A stretch of 12,740 nt of DNA from Gammaproteobacteria bacterium (GCA_029879605.1 JAOUQA010000021.1:1-12740); one strand, 5' to 3'; positions 5,208-12,740 are shown, counted from the stretch's first letter. The notes: generated by a model not told the origin, from the sequence alone. Numbers and translations: made by a program.

Positions 5208-6128
5208 TTATTTAAGGCAATTATAGAGCTGGTTAACAAGGTTGTTTAGCAATTCAAAATAGAGTGAATGACCAGCCTGAAGATCTGATCCCGTTGGGTC
5301 GAGCGGTAACAGGCTGGCATTGCTGTTGGTTTGCAGGGTGTTTAAAATTTTGGGCATCACGGGGGGTTCGTAATAAATGCAGCGGATATTTTTTGTTTGC
5401 AGCAGTCGTTTATAGTGTTTGACTGTTTTAATGCTGGATATATGCTCGGGACTGCTGGTGACAAAATGACTACCGGTTAAATTAAATTCAGTTTCAAAAT
5501 ACTGGAAGGCATCATGAAAGGTGAGATAAGGTTTGTGCCTGACCGGTGATAACAGCTGGTTGATGTTTGTTTGTGCCGTAGATAACTGTTCTATCAGTTG
5601 CTGTTTGTTACGTAAATAAACTGGCTGGTGCTCCGGATCATACTGGCTCAATTTCTGGTACAGGTATTCGGTCATTGCAAGAGCATTTTTTATCGATAGC
5701 CAGATATGACCATCGTAATCAGCGTCATGGTCATGATGGTGATGATGGTCGGCTGCCCTGATGGGTAATAGTGTAATCGCAGGTGCTTTGATCAGTTCTA
5801 TCACCTGCTGGTGACTAGCAAAACTGTTACTGATTTCAGCTATGTAAGTTTCAATATTGCCTGAGACATAAATAATAATATCGGCCTGTGCTATCTTGCG
5901 TCGATCAGAGGGTTTTAATTGAAAGTCATGGGGAGACTGGCGGCTATCAAGGAGTAAGCCGGGTTGAGTGATATCTTTTGTCAGGTTACTGACCAGTGAA
6001 TGGACTGGTTTTATAGTTGTAAGAATTACAGGTGTTCTGGCAACAGCCGTCTGGGCTATGCTGAAACAGAGAACAGCGCATAGACTGAGTAATATATTAT
6101 GTGCCTGTAAGTTATAGTTTTTAGTCAT
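5208..6128 (-). CDS. znuA: Zinc ABC transporter, periplasmic zinc-binding protein ZnuA
   Basis: Captures Zn2+ in the periplasm and hands it to ZnuB. It has 306 residues with a signal peptide (hydrophobic core about 12-27, cleavage likely after AVA at 30). The mature protein starts with VILTTIKPVHSLV, typical of cluster A-I metal-binding proteins. Metal ligands expected from the family are H67 (SPHDFQLKPSD), H141 (DGHIWLS) and H205 (LTFHDAFQYF), a spacing very close to E. coli H60/H143/H207. Just before H141 lies the histidine-rich loop HHHHHDHDADYDGH, which marks the zinc rather than the manganese branch. The Shine-Dalgarno AAGGTG stands 4 bases before the ATG. The gene is divergent from znuC, as in E. 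coli. Confidence 0.95.
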   Translation of the reverse strand: MTKNYNLQAHNILLSLCAVLCFSIAQTAVARTPVILTTIKPVHSLVSNLTKDITQPGLLLDSRQSPHDFQLKPSDRRKIAQADIIIYVSGNIETYIAEISNSFASHQQVIELIKAPAITLLPIRAADHHHHHDHDADYDGHIWLSIKNALAMTEYLYQKLSQYDPEHQPVYLRNKQQLIEQLSTAQTNINQLLSPVRHKPYLTFHDAFQYFETEFNLTGSHFVTSSPEHISSIKTVKHYKRLLQTKNIRCIYYEPPVMPKILNTLQTNSNASLLPLDPTGSDLQAGHSLYFELLNNLVNQLYNCLK

Positions 6129-6137
6129 TGTTCACCT

Positions 6138-6156
6138 TGTGTACATGATAACATCT
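6138..6156. promoter_or_regulatory. Candidate Zur box between znuA and znuC
   Basis: On the minus strand the sequence AGATGTTATCATGTACACA resembles gammaproteobacterial Zur sites, which share an ATGTTAT left half and an imperfect right half ending in ACA. Zur represses zinc import when zinc is sufficient, and this position between the divergent genes is where its site normally lies. The second half is poorly conserved, so this is a motif-level call. Confidence 0.5.
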
Positions 6157-6230
6157 GTTTTTTTAGTTAGCTGGCGCATTGTACGTGTCATATTCAGGAC
6201 TGCAATAATCTTAATAAAAACTGGCTGTAA

Positions 6231-6235
6231 AGGAG
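6231..6235 (+). promoter_or_regulatory. Ribosome binding site that decides the znuC TTG start
   Basis: AGGAG lies six bases before the TTG at 6242. No in-frame ATG occurs nearby (the ATG at 6261 is out of frame), so this site supports the uncommon start codon. Confidence 0.7.
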
Positions 6236-6241
6236 TCTTGT

Positions 6242-7024
6242 TTGTCTATTAGCACATTCGATGAAAATACTGAGCAGTATTTAATAAAAGTCAGCGGCGC
6301 ATGCTTGCGCATTGCCGGTCGCCAGGTGCTGGAGGATATTGATCTTGAAGTAGCCAGGGGTGAGACTCTTACATTGATAGGGCCGAATGGTTCTGGTAAA
6401 ACCAGCCTGGTTCGTTTACTGCTTGGGTTGTATAAGCCTGATCAGGGTAGTGTGCATTGTCGCCCGGGTCTACGAGTTGGCTATATGCCGCAGAAGCTGA
6501 TCGTCGATAATGCTCTGCCATTGACAGTGGAGGGATTTCTAAAACTGGTGGATGGTATCGAGTTTGAGTATTTACTGAAAGTTGTAGATCAACTGGGTAT
6601 CAAAAGCCTGTTGTCCAGGCCGATACAGAATATTTCAGGTGGTGAATTTCAACATGTTCTGCTGGCCAGGGCCCTGTTACGTAAACCGGAATTACTGGTT
6701 CTTGATGAACCGGCGCAGGGCGTTGATATTAATGGTCAGCAGAAACTTTACCAGTTGATAGCATCAATTCGTAATGAATTTGGTTGTGGCATCATAATGG
6801 TCTCTCATGACCTTAACCTGGTTATGGAATCCACCGACCGGGTTCTGTGTTTAAATACGCATATATGCTGCACAGGACATCCTGAAGCAGTGACTCAGCA
6901 CCCGGAATATTTAAAATTGTTTGGTGGCACCATGGAGGGTTTTGCAGTGTATACCCATAACCATGATCACAGTCATGACCTGCATGGTGATGTTATTAGT
7001 CATGAGGATCATGATCATGGATGA
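6242..7024 (+). CDS. znuC: Zinc ABC transporter ATPase ZnuC
   Basis: Cytoplasmic ATPase subunit that powers zinc import with ZnuB; 260 residues against about 250 in E. coli. The motifs are complete and in order: Walker A GPNGSGKT (47-54), a Q-loop in GYMPQKL, the ABC signature SGGE (132-135), Walker B LLVLDEP with D155 and E156, the D-loop GVD, and the H-loop MVSHDLN with H189. The C-terminal tail is histidine-rich, reading THNHDHSHDLHGD then SHEDHDHG, a feature of ZnuC-type ATPases that may buffer or sense zinc. Translation most likely begins at TTG 6242. The stop overlaps the znuB start by 8 bases, implying translational coupling. Confidence 0.95.
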   Translation: MSISTFDENTEQYLIKVSGACLRIAGRQVLEDIDLEVARGETLTLIGPNGSGKTSLVRLLLGLYKPDQGSVHCRPGLRVGYMPQKLIVDNALPLTVEGFLKLVDGIEFEYLLKVVDQLGIKSLLSRPIQNISGGEFQHVLLARALLRKPELLVLDEPAQGVDINGQQKLYQLIASIRNEFGCGIIMVSHDLNLVMESTDRVLCLNTHICCTGHPEAVTQHPEYLKLFGGTMEGFAVYTHNHDHSHDLHGDVISHEDHDHG

Positions 7025-7811
7025 TTTTATAATAAAGGCTTTGGTGGCTGGCTTACTGGTTGTTCTGGTGTCAGGTCCGTTGGGTTGTGTCGTAGTCTGG
7101 CGACGGATGTCTTATTTTGGTGACACACTGGCTCATGCTGCATTACTGGGTGCTGCACTGGGTATCATGATTGACCTGCATCCAGTCGTAAGTGTTATTT
7201 TTACCGGAACAGTTTTTAGTCTTGTGCTGGTGCTGATGCAGCGTAATCCACAACTCACGACTGATGCCTTACTCGGCATCATAGCTCATGGTTCCCTGGC
7301 ACTTGGACTGGTCATACTGGCAATATTGCAGAACCGGGGATTGCAGGTTGATTTAATGTCATACCTGCTAGGAGATATTCTTGCGGTCAGTGACAGGGAA
7401 CTGGTATGGATGGCTGGCCTGGTTGTTATGGTGTTAGTAAGCCTGGCGTATTTGTGGAAGTCATTATTATCCATTGCCGTACATGAAGAGCTGGCACGTA
7501 GTGAAGGTATTGCAGTTGATCGGGTGCGTTTGCTGTTTATGGTTCTAATGACACTGGTGGTTGCTACTGCAATGAAGGTTGTAGGTATTTTATTAATAAC
7601 CGCATTGTTAATTATTCCTGCAGCAAGTGCACGGCGTTTTTCAGCAACACCACAGGCAATGGCCTTGATTTCAGTTGTATTTGGCGTGCTGGCAGTTATA
7701 TCGGGTATGTTTGCGTCGATGCAGTGGGATTCACCCGCCGGGCCGTCGATTGTTGTTGCCGCGGTTATGTTGTTCTTTATATCAAGATTCAGCCTGTTTG
7801 CTGGTAAATAA
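7017..7811 (+). CDS. znuB: Zinc ABC transporter permease ZnuB
   Basis: Integral membrane channel of the zinc importer; 264 residues, close to 261 in E. coli. The start at 7017 gives MDDFIIKALVAGLLVV, leading directly into the first membrane helix and then SGPLGCVVVWRRMSYFGDTLAHAALLG, the most conserved stretch of the family. Several hydrophobic helices follow, with the conserved LLGDILAV, the EELARSEGI loop that contacts the ATPase, and KVVGILLITALLIIPAASAR. GAGGA at 7004-7008, inside znuC, lies 8 bases before the ATG. A longer in-frame extension back to 6921 only reads the znuC His tail in another frame and has no family match, so I reject it. Confidence 0.95.
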   Translation: MDDFIIKALVAGLLVVLVSGPLGCVVVWRRMSYFGDTLAHAALLGAALGIMIDLHPVVSVIFTGTVFSLVLVLMQRNPQLTTDALLGIIAHGSLALGLVILAILQNRGLQVDLMSYLLGDILAVSDRELVWMAGLVVMVLVSLAYLWKSLLSIAVHEELARSEGIAVDRVRLLFMVLMTLVVATAMKVVGILLITALLIIPAASARRFSATPQAMALISVVFGVLAVISGMFASMQWDSPAGPSIVVAAVMLFFISRFSLFAGK

Positions 7812-7832
7812 AATTGTGAGGCTGATTGGTCT

Positions 7833-7860
7833 TTGATTTTGAAATATACATGGTTAATAT
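7833..7860 (+). promoter_or_regulatory. Possible promoter of the hybrid kinase
   Basis: TTGATT (7833-7838), a 16-base spacer and TAATAT (7855-7860), with a start expected about 23 bases before the kinase ATG. The site begins 21 bases after the znuB stop. I see no terminator between znuB and this site, so read-through is possible too. Confidence 0.45.
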
Positions 7861-7889
7861 TGGTAGCGGATATAAAATTGAGTTAGCGA

Positions 7890-10484
7890 ATGAAGATAAG
7901 ATCTAAATTAATAATTTCATTTTTTATATTATCATTGATTTCTCTTCTTGTGGTTACGGCTGTTGTTTATGATACGTCGAGGAAAAGCCTGACAGAAATT
8001 GGGTATAGCAGGTTGGCAAGTATCAAGGAAGAAAAAAAATTCCAGATCCAGTCGTATTTTGAGAACATAATGAATGCTATGGCCATGTTTTCAAGAACTC
8101 CGGCAACAATAGATGCCGCTAAAGATCTTTCGCAAGCATTTTCTGATCTGAAAGGGGTGCGACTTTCTAAAGACATGGATGATAATCTTCGAGATTTTTA
8201 TCAAAAAGAATTCGTGCCTAAAATTGATAGCAATCTGGAGAGTGTGTATCCGTTGAGCCAGGTTGGTCGATACCTGCAATATTATTATATTTCCTCTAAC
8301 TCCTTTGGCCTTGGAGATAAAAATAAATTAGATAATGTAGTAAGTAATGACGAGTATTTTAAAGAGCACTATAAATATCATAGTATGTTCCAGGATTTTA
8401 GAGATTCATTTGGTTTTTATGATGTTTTTATTGTTGATATGACGGGAGATATTGTTTACTCCGTTTATAAAGAAACAGATTATGCAACTAACTTGTTGAC
8501 TGGTCCTTATTCGAATCAGAATATTTCCAAAGTTTATCAAAAGGCCGTGAAAAATAATAACAGAGGTGGGGTTTTTGTGGATTACGCGCCATATATTCCA
8601 TCATATAGTTCCCCGGCATGTTTTATATCGATTTTAATAAAAGAGGGTGAGAGAGCGGTTGGGGTTTTAATTGCCCAGGTTTCCCAGAAAAGAATTAACA
8701 ATATCATGACGAGCGGCCAAACATGGGAAAGTAAAGGTCTTGGTAAAACCGGTGAGACATATCTTGTTGGGAGTGATTACCTGATGAGGAGTGATTCACG
8801 GTTTCTGATTGAGGAAAAAGCAGATTTTATAAGAAGATTAAATGAGCATGATGTTAAAGAAGATATTGTTTCGAGGATAAATGAGCATAATACAACAATT
8901 ATGTTGTTACCAGTCGTGAGTGAAAGTGTCAGGCGTGGTATCAGGGGTGAAGAAGGTACGCAGATTATTGAAGACTACAGGGGAGAAAAAGTTCTGTCAT
9001 CTTTTTCGGCTCTAAATATCAAGGGTCTTGAATGGGTGATAGTGTCTGAAATTGATGTTGAAGAAGTAATGGCACCTGTTATTCATCTAAAAAATGTTAT
9101 GGTTGTAAGCACGGCGATAATTGTTATGTTTATTGTTGCAATGGCCACTGTGATGGGAATTAGATTTACCTACCCAATTATATATTTATTGAATGCGTGT
9201 TCTGATTTTGGTCGTGGTGTGATGTCTCTATTGCCCCTGGTGAATAGAAATGATGAGTTTAAACAGTTGGGTGAGGTTATGATTCAGGCTGACAGGAGAA
9301 TCATGAAGCAAAGATTAGACCTGGAAGATGAAGTTAGTAGACGCAGGAAATTACAGGTTTCTTTAATGGAGGCAAGAGAGAGAGCCGAGATTGCCAGTAA
9401 AGCAAAAACGCAGTTTCTGGGGCAAATGAGTCATGAGTTGAGAACACCGCTTAATCATATTGTCGGGTTTGCGCAGTTACTGGAATATGATGAGGGTTTG
9501 TCTGATCAACAGAAAGATAGTGTTGGCGAAATAATATCATCAGGAAGAAATCTTACGGAAATTATCGACAAGATGTTGCAGTACTCAGATATGATGTCAG
9601 AGCATCATAATATAACGATTAGTGAGTTTGATGTGGGTAATCTTGTGATTTCTGCGCTGCATGGTATTGAAATGAGCGCTAAAGAAAAGAGTATAAAAAT
9701 ATCTCTTTCAGAGGATTTTAAGCAGGATTATAAAGTTATTGGGGATGAGCAGGGTGCGGCGGTCGTGTTGGCAGAAATTCTGAAAAATGCGGTTCAGTTC
9801 AATGTTGCTCATGGAGAGATAAAAATTGATTCTGACTTTGGCCGCAATGGCTATTTCGGGGTTAAGGTATGTGATACAGGCGCAGGCATTGAGAAAGATG
9901 GAATTGATGAAATATTTGTGCCGTTTAGCAGGATGAATAAAGATACAACTATATCAGGAGTAGGGATTGGCCTGTCTAATGCTTATAGACTTGCCACTTC
10001 TATGGCAGGAGATATACATGCCGAAAGTGAAGTGGGTGTGGGAAGTTGTTTTACAGTCTATTTTCCAAATCAGTCGAGTAAGCCCAGTTATAGCTTCGAT
10101 CAGCTGGAAAAGATCGTGTATGTTGATGACGATCCGGATATGATTTCTATTGTTGAGTTTTCTATTGAGTCTCATGGTGAGATTGCTATAGAGGTTTTTA
10201 GCTCACCAGTTCAGGCATTAAGTCTAATTCCTGAAATTAAGCCTGATTTGATGCTGCTGGATTATATTATGCCCGAATATGATGGTGTGGATTTATTGAA
10301 AGAGCTAAGAAAAAATGAAGCTGTTAAAGATGTCCCGGTTATTTTTATTTCTGGAAATTCTAATGAAGATCTATCTAGTAAATACCGTGATCTGGGTGTT
10401 ATAGGTTATATTTTGAAGCCGATTGATCCAGTGGCATTGCCTTCCCGGATTCTCGAAATATGGAATAGTAATTCAAGTAAATAA
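7890..10484 (+). CDS. Membrane hybrid histidine kinase with C-terminal receiver domain
   Basis: An 864-residue sensor kinase. Order of parts: membrane helix at about 7-27; a large periplasmic region (about 30-400) that looks like a double Cache domain, including GLGKTGETYLVGSDYLMRSD near 283-302, a stretch typical of such sensors; a second helix at about 403-425; a HAMP-like linker and coiled coil to about 505; HisKA with QMSHELRTPLNHI, phospho-acceptor H515; HATPase with N-box AEILKNAVQFN (about 628-638), G1 box CDTGAGI (661-667) and G2 box GVGIGLSN (690-697); and a receiver domain with acidic pocket D746-D748, phospho-acceptor D791 in LLDYIMP and lysine K843. All catalytic residues are present, so it should be active. 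The ligand and downstream partner are unknown; no DNA-binding regulator is encoded nearby. The gene looks AT-rich beside its neighbours. The ribosome site before the ATG is weak (GAG). Confidence 0.92.
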   Translation: MKIRSKLIISFFILSLISLLVVTAVVYDTSRKSLTEIGYSRLASIKEEKKFQIQSYFENIMNAMAMFSRTPATIDAAKDLSQAFSDLKGVRLSKDMDDNLRDFYQKEFVPKIDSNLESVYPLSQVGRYLQYYYISSNSFGLGDKNKLDNVVSNDEYFKEHYKYHSMFQDFRDSFGFYDVFIVDMTGDIVYSVYKETDYATNLLTGPYSNQNISKVYQKAVKNNNRGGVFVDYAPYIPSYSSPACFISILIKEGERAVGVLIAQVSQKRINNIMTSGQTWESKGLGKTGETYLVGSDYLMRSDSRFLIEEKADFIRRLNEHDVKEDIVSRINEHNTTIMLLPVVSESVRRGIRGEEGTQIIEDYRGEKVLSSFSALNIKGLEWVIVSEIDVEEVMAPVIHLKNVMVVSTAIIVMFIVAMATVMGIRFTYPIIYLLNACSDFGRGVMSLLPLVNRNDEFKQLGEVMIQADRRIMKQRLDLEDEVSRRRKLQVSLMEARERAEIASKAKTQFLGQMSHELRTPLNHIVGFAQLLEYDEGLSDQQKDSVGEIISSGRNLTEIIDKMLQYSDMMSEHHNITISEFDVGNLVISALHGIEMSAKEKSIKISLSEDFKQDYKVIGDEQGAAVVLAEILKNAVQFNVAHGEIKIDSDFGRNGYFGVKVCDTGAGIEKDGIDEIFVPFSRMNKDTTISGVGIGLSNAYRLATSMAGDIHAESEVGVGSCFTVYFPNQSSKPSYSFDQLEKIVYVDDDPDMISIVEFSIESHGEIAIEVFSSPVQALSLIPEIKPDLMLLDYIMPEYDGVDLLKELRKNEAVKDVPVIFISGNSNEDLSSKYRDLGVIGYILKPIDPVALPSRILEIWNSNSSK

Positions 10485-10504
10485 AAACTTTAGTTCAGAG
10501 TTTT
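10484..10504. terminator. Weak AT-rich dyad between convergent genes
   Basis: AAAACT (10484-10489) and AGTTTT (10499-10504) are inverted repeats across the 5-base gap between the kinase stop and the stop of the acyltransferase gene. It might serve both directions, but the stem has a single G-C pair, so this is a tentative call. Confidence 0.2.
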
Positions 10505-11251
10505 ATTATTAGTTATGGATAATAGTATTTTGTTATGAGTAATTGTTGCCAGCTCGTCTCTACTGTGTCCCTGGCTGTCAATAGCGGCTAGAAAATTAAG
10601 GCTTACTTCCATGTTTTTTTCTGAAATCATATCAAGTGTTGATTCGAGAAACTGGGTGTCTCCTATAAAAGGTGCTTTAGGATGAACGCCTTCAGGGTGT
10701 GGATATGTAAGTGCAACAGCTTGAACTGGTACGGCTGCATCGATAGCAGCCTGAAATAATCTGCTATGAAAACGTTTGACTGATGTGCCATCAGTAGTGG
10801 TGCCTTCAGGAAAAATAATTACATGAGAGCCATTTTTAAGGGAATTTGTTATTTCTGAGAGAGATTGTTCGGCAGCACCGCGGGCACCGCGTTTAATAAA
10901 TAAAGTTCCAGCTTTTTTAGCAATTAATCCAATTACTGGCCAGCTGTTAACTTCATCTTTGGATAAAAAGTGAACGGGCACAGTGGATCCGAGTGCCGGA
11001 ATATCAAACCATGAAATATGATTAACAACAAAGAGAGTGGGTACCTGGTTTATATCACCACTGGTTTTAATCTTAACGCCAAATATGTTGCAAATTCCTT
11101 TGTGCCACCAGAGTGATAATCTTGCAGCCAGTGTGTCTGGATGAATTTTGTCGCGTAGAAAGCAAACGGCCAGTATAAAACCATTAAAAACATGAAGAGT
11201 GAGAAGTAATAGTCGCCAGGATATGCGTACAGGTTTAAAATGGTGCTTCAT
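10490..11251 (-). CDS. PlsC-type 1-acyl-glycerol-3-phosphate acyltransferase
   Basis: Lysophospholipid acyltransferase family, 253 residues, membrane-associated by a hydrophobic N-terminal segment (about 13-31). The four family motifs are present in order: NHISWFD (77-83) with the catalytic H78-x4-D83 pair, FIKRG (118-122) in the glycerol phosphate site, FPEGT (147-151), and VPVQAVALTYP near 174-184. The family moves an acyl chain to the sn-2 position of lysophosphatidic acid in phospholipid synthesis, but members that act on ornithine lipid or lipid A exist, so the substrate is not certain. The start lies two bases after the nadC stop with no evident Shine-Dalgarno, so translation probably depends on coupling to nadC. 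Confidence 0.85.
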   Translation of the reverse strand: MKHHFKPVRISWRLLLLTLHVFNGFILAVCFLRDKIHPDTLAARLSLWWHKGICNIFGVKIKTSGDINQVPTLFVVNHISWFDIPALGSTVPVHFLSKDEVNSWPVIGLIAKKAGTLFIKRGARGAAEQSLSEITNSLKNGSHVIIFPEGTTTDGTSVKRFHSRLFQAAIDAAVPVQAVALTYPHPEGVHPKAPFIGDTQFLESTLDMISEKNMEVSLNFLAAIDSQGHSRDELATITHNKILLSITNNKTLN

Positions 11252-11253
11252 TT

Positions 11254-12084
11254 TTATGAAAAACGCATAGATAAATCTAGCGCTTTAATATCTTTAGTTA
11301 TGGCCCCGGTAGAGATAAAATCAACACCGGTTTCGGCAATGCTCCTGATATTATCCAGTGTAATGCCGCCAGAAGCTTCCAGTTCTGTTTGTTTGTTGTT
11401 TATTTTCACAGCCTGTTTGAGCATTTCTATAGAAAAATTATCAAGCAGTATTCTTTCTACTTTTGCGGATAATGCCTGCTCCAGCTCATTAATAGTTTCA
11501 ACTTCAACTTCAACAGGTAATTCCGGACTGTTAATACGTGCAGCTTCGACAGCATCTTTAATGCTGCCAATACTGAGTATATGGTTTTCCTTGATTAAAA
11601 TGGCATCATATAAACCCATGCGGTGATTAAAGCAGCCGCCACAGCTTACAGCATATTTTTGAGCAAGTCTTAGCCCGGGTATGGTCTTACGGGTATCGAG
11701 TATGCGAGCACCAGTGCCGGCAACCGCATCCGCATATTGCCTGGCCAGGCTGGCTGTGCCAGATAAAGTCTGTAAAAAATTTAATGCTGTGCGTTCACCT
11801 GTCAGGAGTGCGCGAGTTGACCCGCTCAGGTTACATATTTGCTGGTTGGCAGTAATGACATCACCATCATCGGCATTCCATTCGATAAATATTTCGTGAT
11901 CAAGCTGGCTAAATGTTTCTTCGAACCAGTCGACGCCGCAAAGTATGGCATCTTCCCTGGCTATGACTGAGGCAATACTGAAGTCATCTTCAGGAATGAG
12001 TTTGCTGGTCACATCTTCGTGGCCTACATCTTCTTTGAGAGCGGTATGTACACTTTCTTCAATATAGCTTTGGGGTACTTGCAT
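11254..12084 (-). CDS. nadC: Nicotinate-nucleotide pyrophosphorylase (quinolinate phosphoribosyltransferase) NadC
   Basis: Converts quinolinate and PRPP to nicotinate mononucleotide, CO2 and pyrophosphate in de novo NAD synthesis. It has 276 residues, close to the usual 280-300. The N-terminal ALKEDVGHEDVTS is typical. The active-site motifs follow: GERTALNFLQTLSGTA (96-111), LDTRKTIPGLR (129-139), CGGCFNHRMGLYDAILIKENH (148-168, in two overlapping conserved runs) with H154/R155 and K165, EVEVE, LLDN, and EASGGI with ISTGAIT near the C-terminus. It is first in a two-gene unit with the acyltransferase. No Shine-Dalgarno precedes the ATG, and a possible -10 box lies only six bases upstream. Confidence 0.96.
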   Translation of the reverse strand: MQVPQSYIEESVHTALKEDVGHEDVTSKLIPEDDFSIASVIAREDAILCGVDWFEETFSQLDHEIFIEWNADDGDVITANQQICNLSGSTRALLTGERTALNFLQTLSGTASLARQYADAVAGTGARILDTRKTIPGLRLAQKYAVSCGGCFNHRMGLYDAILIKENHILSIGSIKDAVEAARINSPELPVEVEVETINELEQALSAKVERILLDNFSIEMLKQAVKINNKQTELEASGGITLDNIRSIAETGVDFISTGAITKDIKALDLSMRFS

Positions 12085-12090
12085 GATGCT

Positions 12091-12119
12091 AGTATAAAGT
12101 GCAAATAGTCAGCTGAAAA
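12091..12119 (-). promoter_or_regulatory. Possible nadC promoter, very close to the start codon
   Basis: On the minus strand TTTTCA (12119-12114), a 17-base spacer and TATACT (12096-12091) precede the nadC ATG at 12084. Transcription would begin at or next to the A of the ATG, suggesting a leaderless or nearly leaderless message. Confidence 0.4.
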
Positions 12120-12125
12120 GCAGGC

Positions 12126-12740
12126 TTATTCAAAAACCAGCCGCATACCGGAAAACATATGACGTTTTTCAGGGCTGTAGAAATTTCTGAAGGAAGCTCG
12201 TCGTATTTCCGGTCGGGTATACTGGCTGGCACCTTTAAGAACATAGCGTTCCTGGTTGAAGTCAGTTTCTTCGGCATGTTCAGGAAAGGCTGTGAAATTA
12301 GTATAAGGTTCAAAGGTATTTGAACACCATTCCCATACCTGGCCAGAGTTTTTTATACGTTCAAGTTTTGCACAGGTTTCCCACTCGTTTTCATGAGGTA
12401 GTCGAGCATTGGCCCAGCAGGCAAATGCGCTGGCTTCATAGTGACTGATGCCGTAAACAAAGTCTGAATTGGTAAGCTCAAATGGCCCCAGTTCATTTAT
12501 GCCGTACCAGTCATTGTTTTTATTCTGGCGCCAGTATTCAGGGTGTTTGATATTGTTGTTAGTTAACCATTGCCAGGCATCATTTGACCAGAGTTCGGGT
12601 GTTTGATAGCCCTGGTCATTTATAAAAGACAGGTATTCAGCATTGGTAACCGGTTGCATGGAAATGTTGCAGGTATCGAGTTCGACTGTGTGTTCAGGTA
12701 ATTCATTGTCGTAAGCAAAAGGGGGTTCACCACCGATCTT
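12126..12740 (-). CDS. EgtB/SenA-like sulfoxide (or selenoxide) synthase, C-terminal part
   Basis: The reading frame stays open to the right edge, giving 204 residues of the C-terminal FGE-sulfatase fold. Upstream of the first ATG at 12657-12659 the frame continues as KIGGEPPFAYDNELPEHTVEL, matching the G-x-P-F-x-F/Y-DNE-x-P-x-H pattern of EgtB relatives, so that ATG is internal. Further matches are PVTNAEYLSFINDQGYQ, HYEASAFACWANARLPHENEWE, VWEWCSNTFEPY and the end SFRNFYSPEKRHMFSGMRL. This fold in EgtB, OvoA and SenA joins a sulfur or selenium donor to a histidine betaine or histidine, using an iron site shared with an N-terminal DinB-like domain that would lie outside the window. The short inserts and the FRNFYxP-x-[KR]R ending resemble SenA, but without the N-terminal half the choice is open. 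The usual R-G-G-S reads K-G-A-S here. Confidence 0.8.
   Translation of the reverse strand, partial: KIGGEPPFAYDNELPEHTVELDTCNISMQPVTNAEYLSFINDQGYQTPELWSNDAWQWLTNNNIKHPEYWRQNKNNDWYGINELGPFELTNSDFVYGISHYEASAFACWANARLPHENEWETCAKLERIKNSGQVWEWCSNTFEPYTNFTAFPEHAEETDFNQERYVLKGASQYTRPEIRRASFRNFYSPEKRHMFSGMRLVFE

Noticed and set aside
6921..7016. N-terminal extension of znuB
   Set aside because: This stretch is the znuC His-rich tail read in another frame. ZnuB proteins normally begin just before the first membrane helix, as from 7017.
1..12740. CRISPR arrays, insertion sequences, phage or toxin-antitoxin genes
   Set aside because: No regularly spaced direct repeats, transposase or integrase motifs, or paired small genes of that kind were seen.

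Overview
The window looks like a stretch of gammaproteobacterial chromosome. The GroES/GroEL, DsbD, FxsA, ZnuA/ZnuB/ZnuC and NadC reading frames all resemble gammaproteobacterial versions, and fxsA next to groESL is a familiar neighbourhood in that class. The groESL operator, however, is a perfect CIRCE element, which implies HrcA control; the enteric bacteria lack this. No plasmid, phage or transposase gene is visible. I cannot name the genus.

Layout, left to right. (1) 1-1436, minus: dsbD, missing its C-terminal thioredoxin domain at the window edge. (2) 1631-2071, plus: fxsA, then a sigma70-type promoter overlapped by CIRCE, then groES and groEL, closed by a strong intrinsic terminator at 4207-4236. 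(3) About 4237-4839: 600 bases without a convincing gene. They hold two matching dyads exactly 32 bp apart, several hairpins followed by T-runs, a good TATAAT promoter, and two diverged copies of a structured element. The best reading is one or more undescribed small RNAs and/or REP-like repeats. (4) 4840-5148, minus: a one-domain PilZ protein. (5) 5208-7811: a zinc importer with znuA (minus) divergent from znuC-znuB (plus) and a Zur-like site between them. (6) 7890-10484, plus: a large membrane hybrid histidine kinase (Cache-like sensor, HisKA, HATPase, receiver) that looks more AT-rich than its neighbours. (7) 10490-12084, minus: nadC and a PlsC-type acyltransferase as a two-gene unit, convergent with the kinase. 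(8) 12126-12740, minus: the C-terminal part of an EgtB/SenA-like, FGE-fold enzyme, cut by the right edge.

How the parts relate: dsbD, fxsA and groESL are housekeeping functions for envelope redox and protein folding. ZnuA captures periplasmic zinc, ZnuB passes it through the membrane and ZnuC supplies ATP; all three have the expected motifs, and ZnuA and ZnuC carry histidine-rich stretches. The kinase has no DNA-binding partner in the window, so its output is unknown. The least explained DNA is the 4.24-4.84 kb gap.
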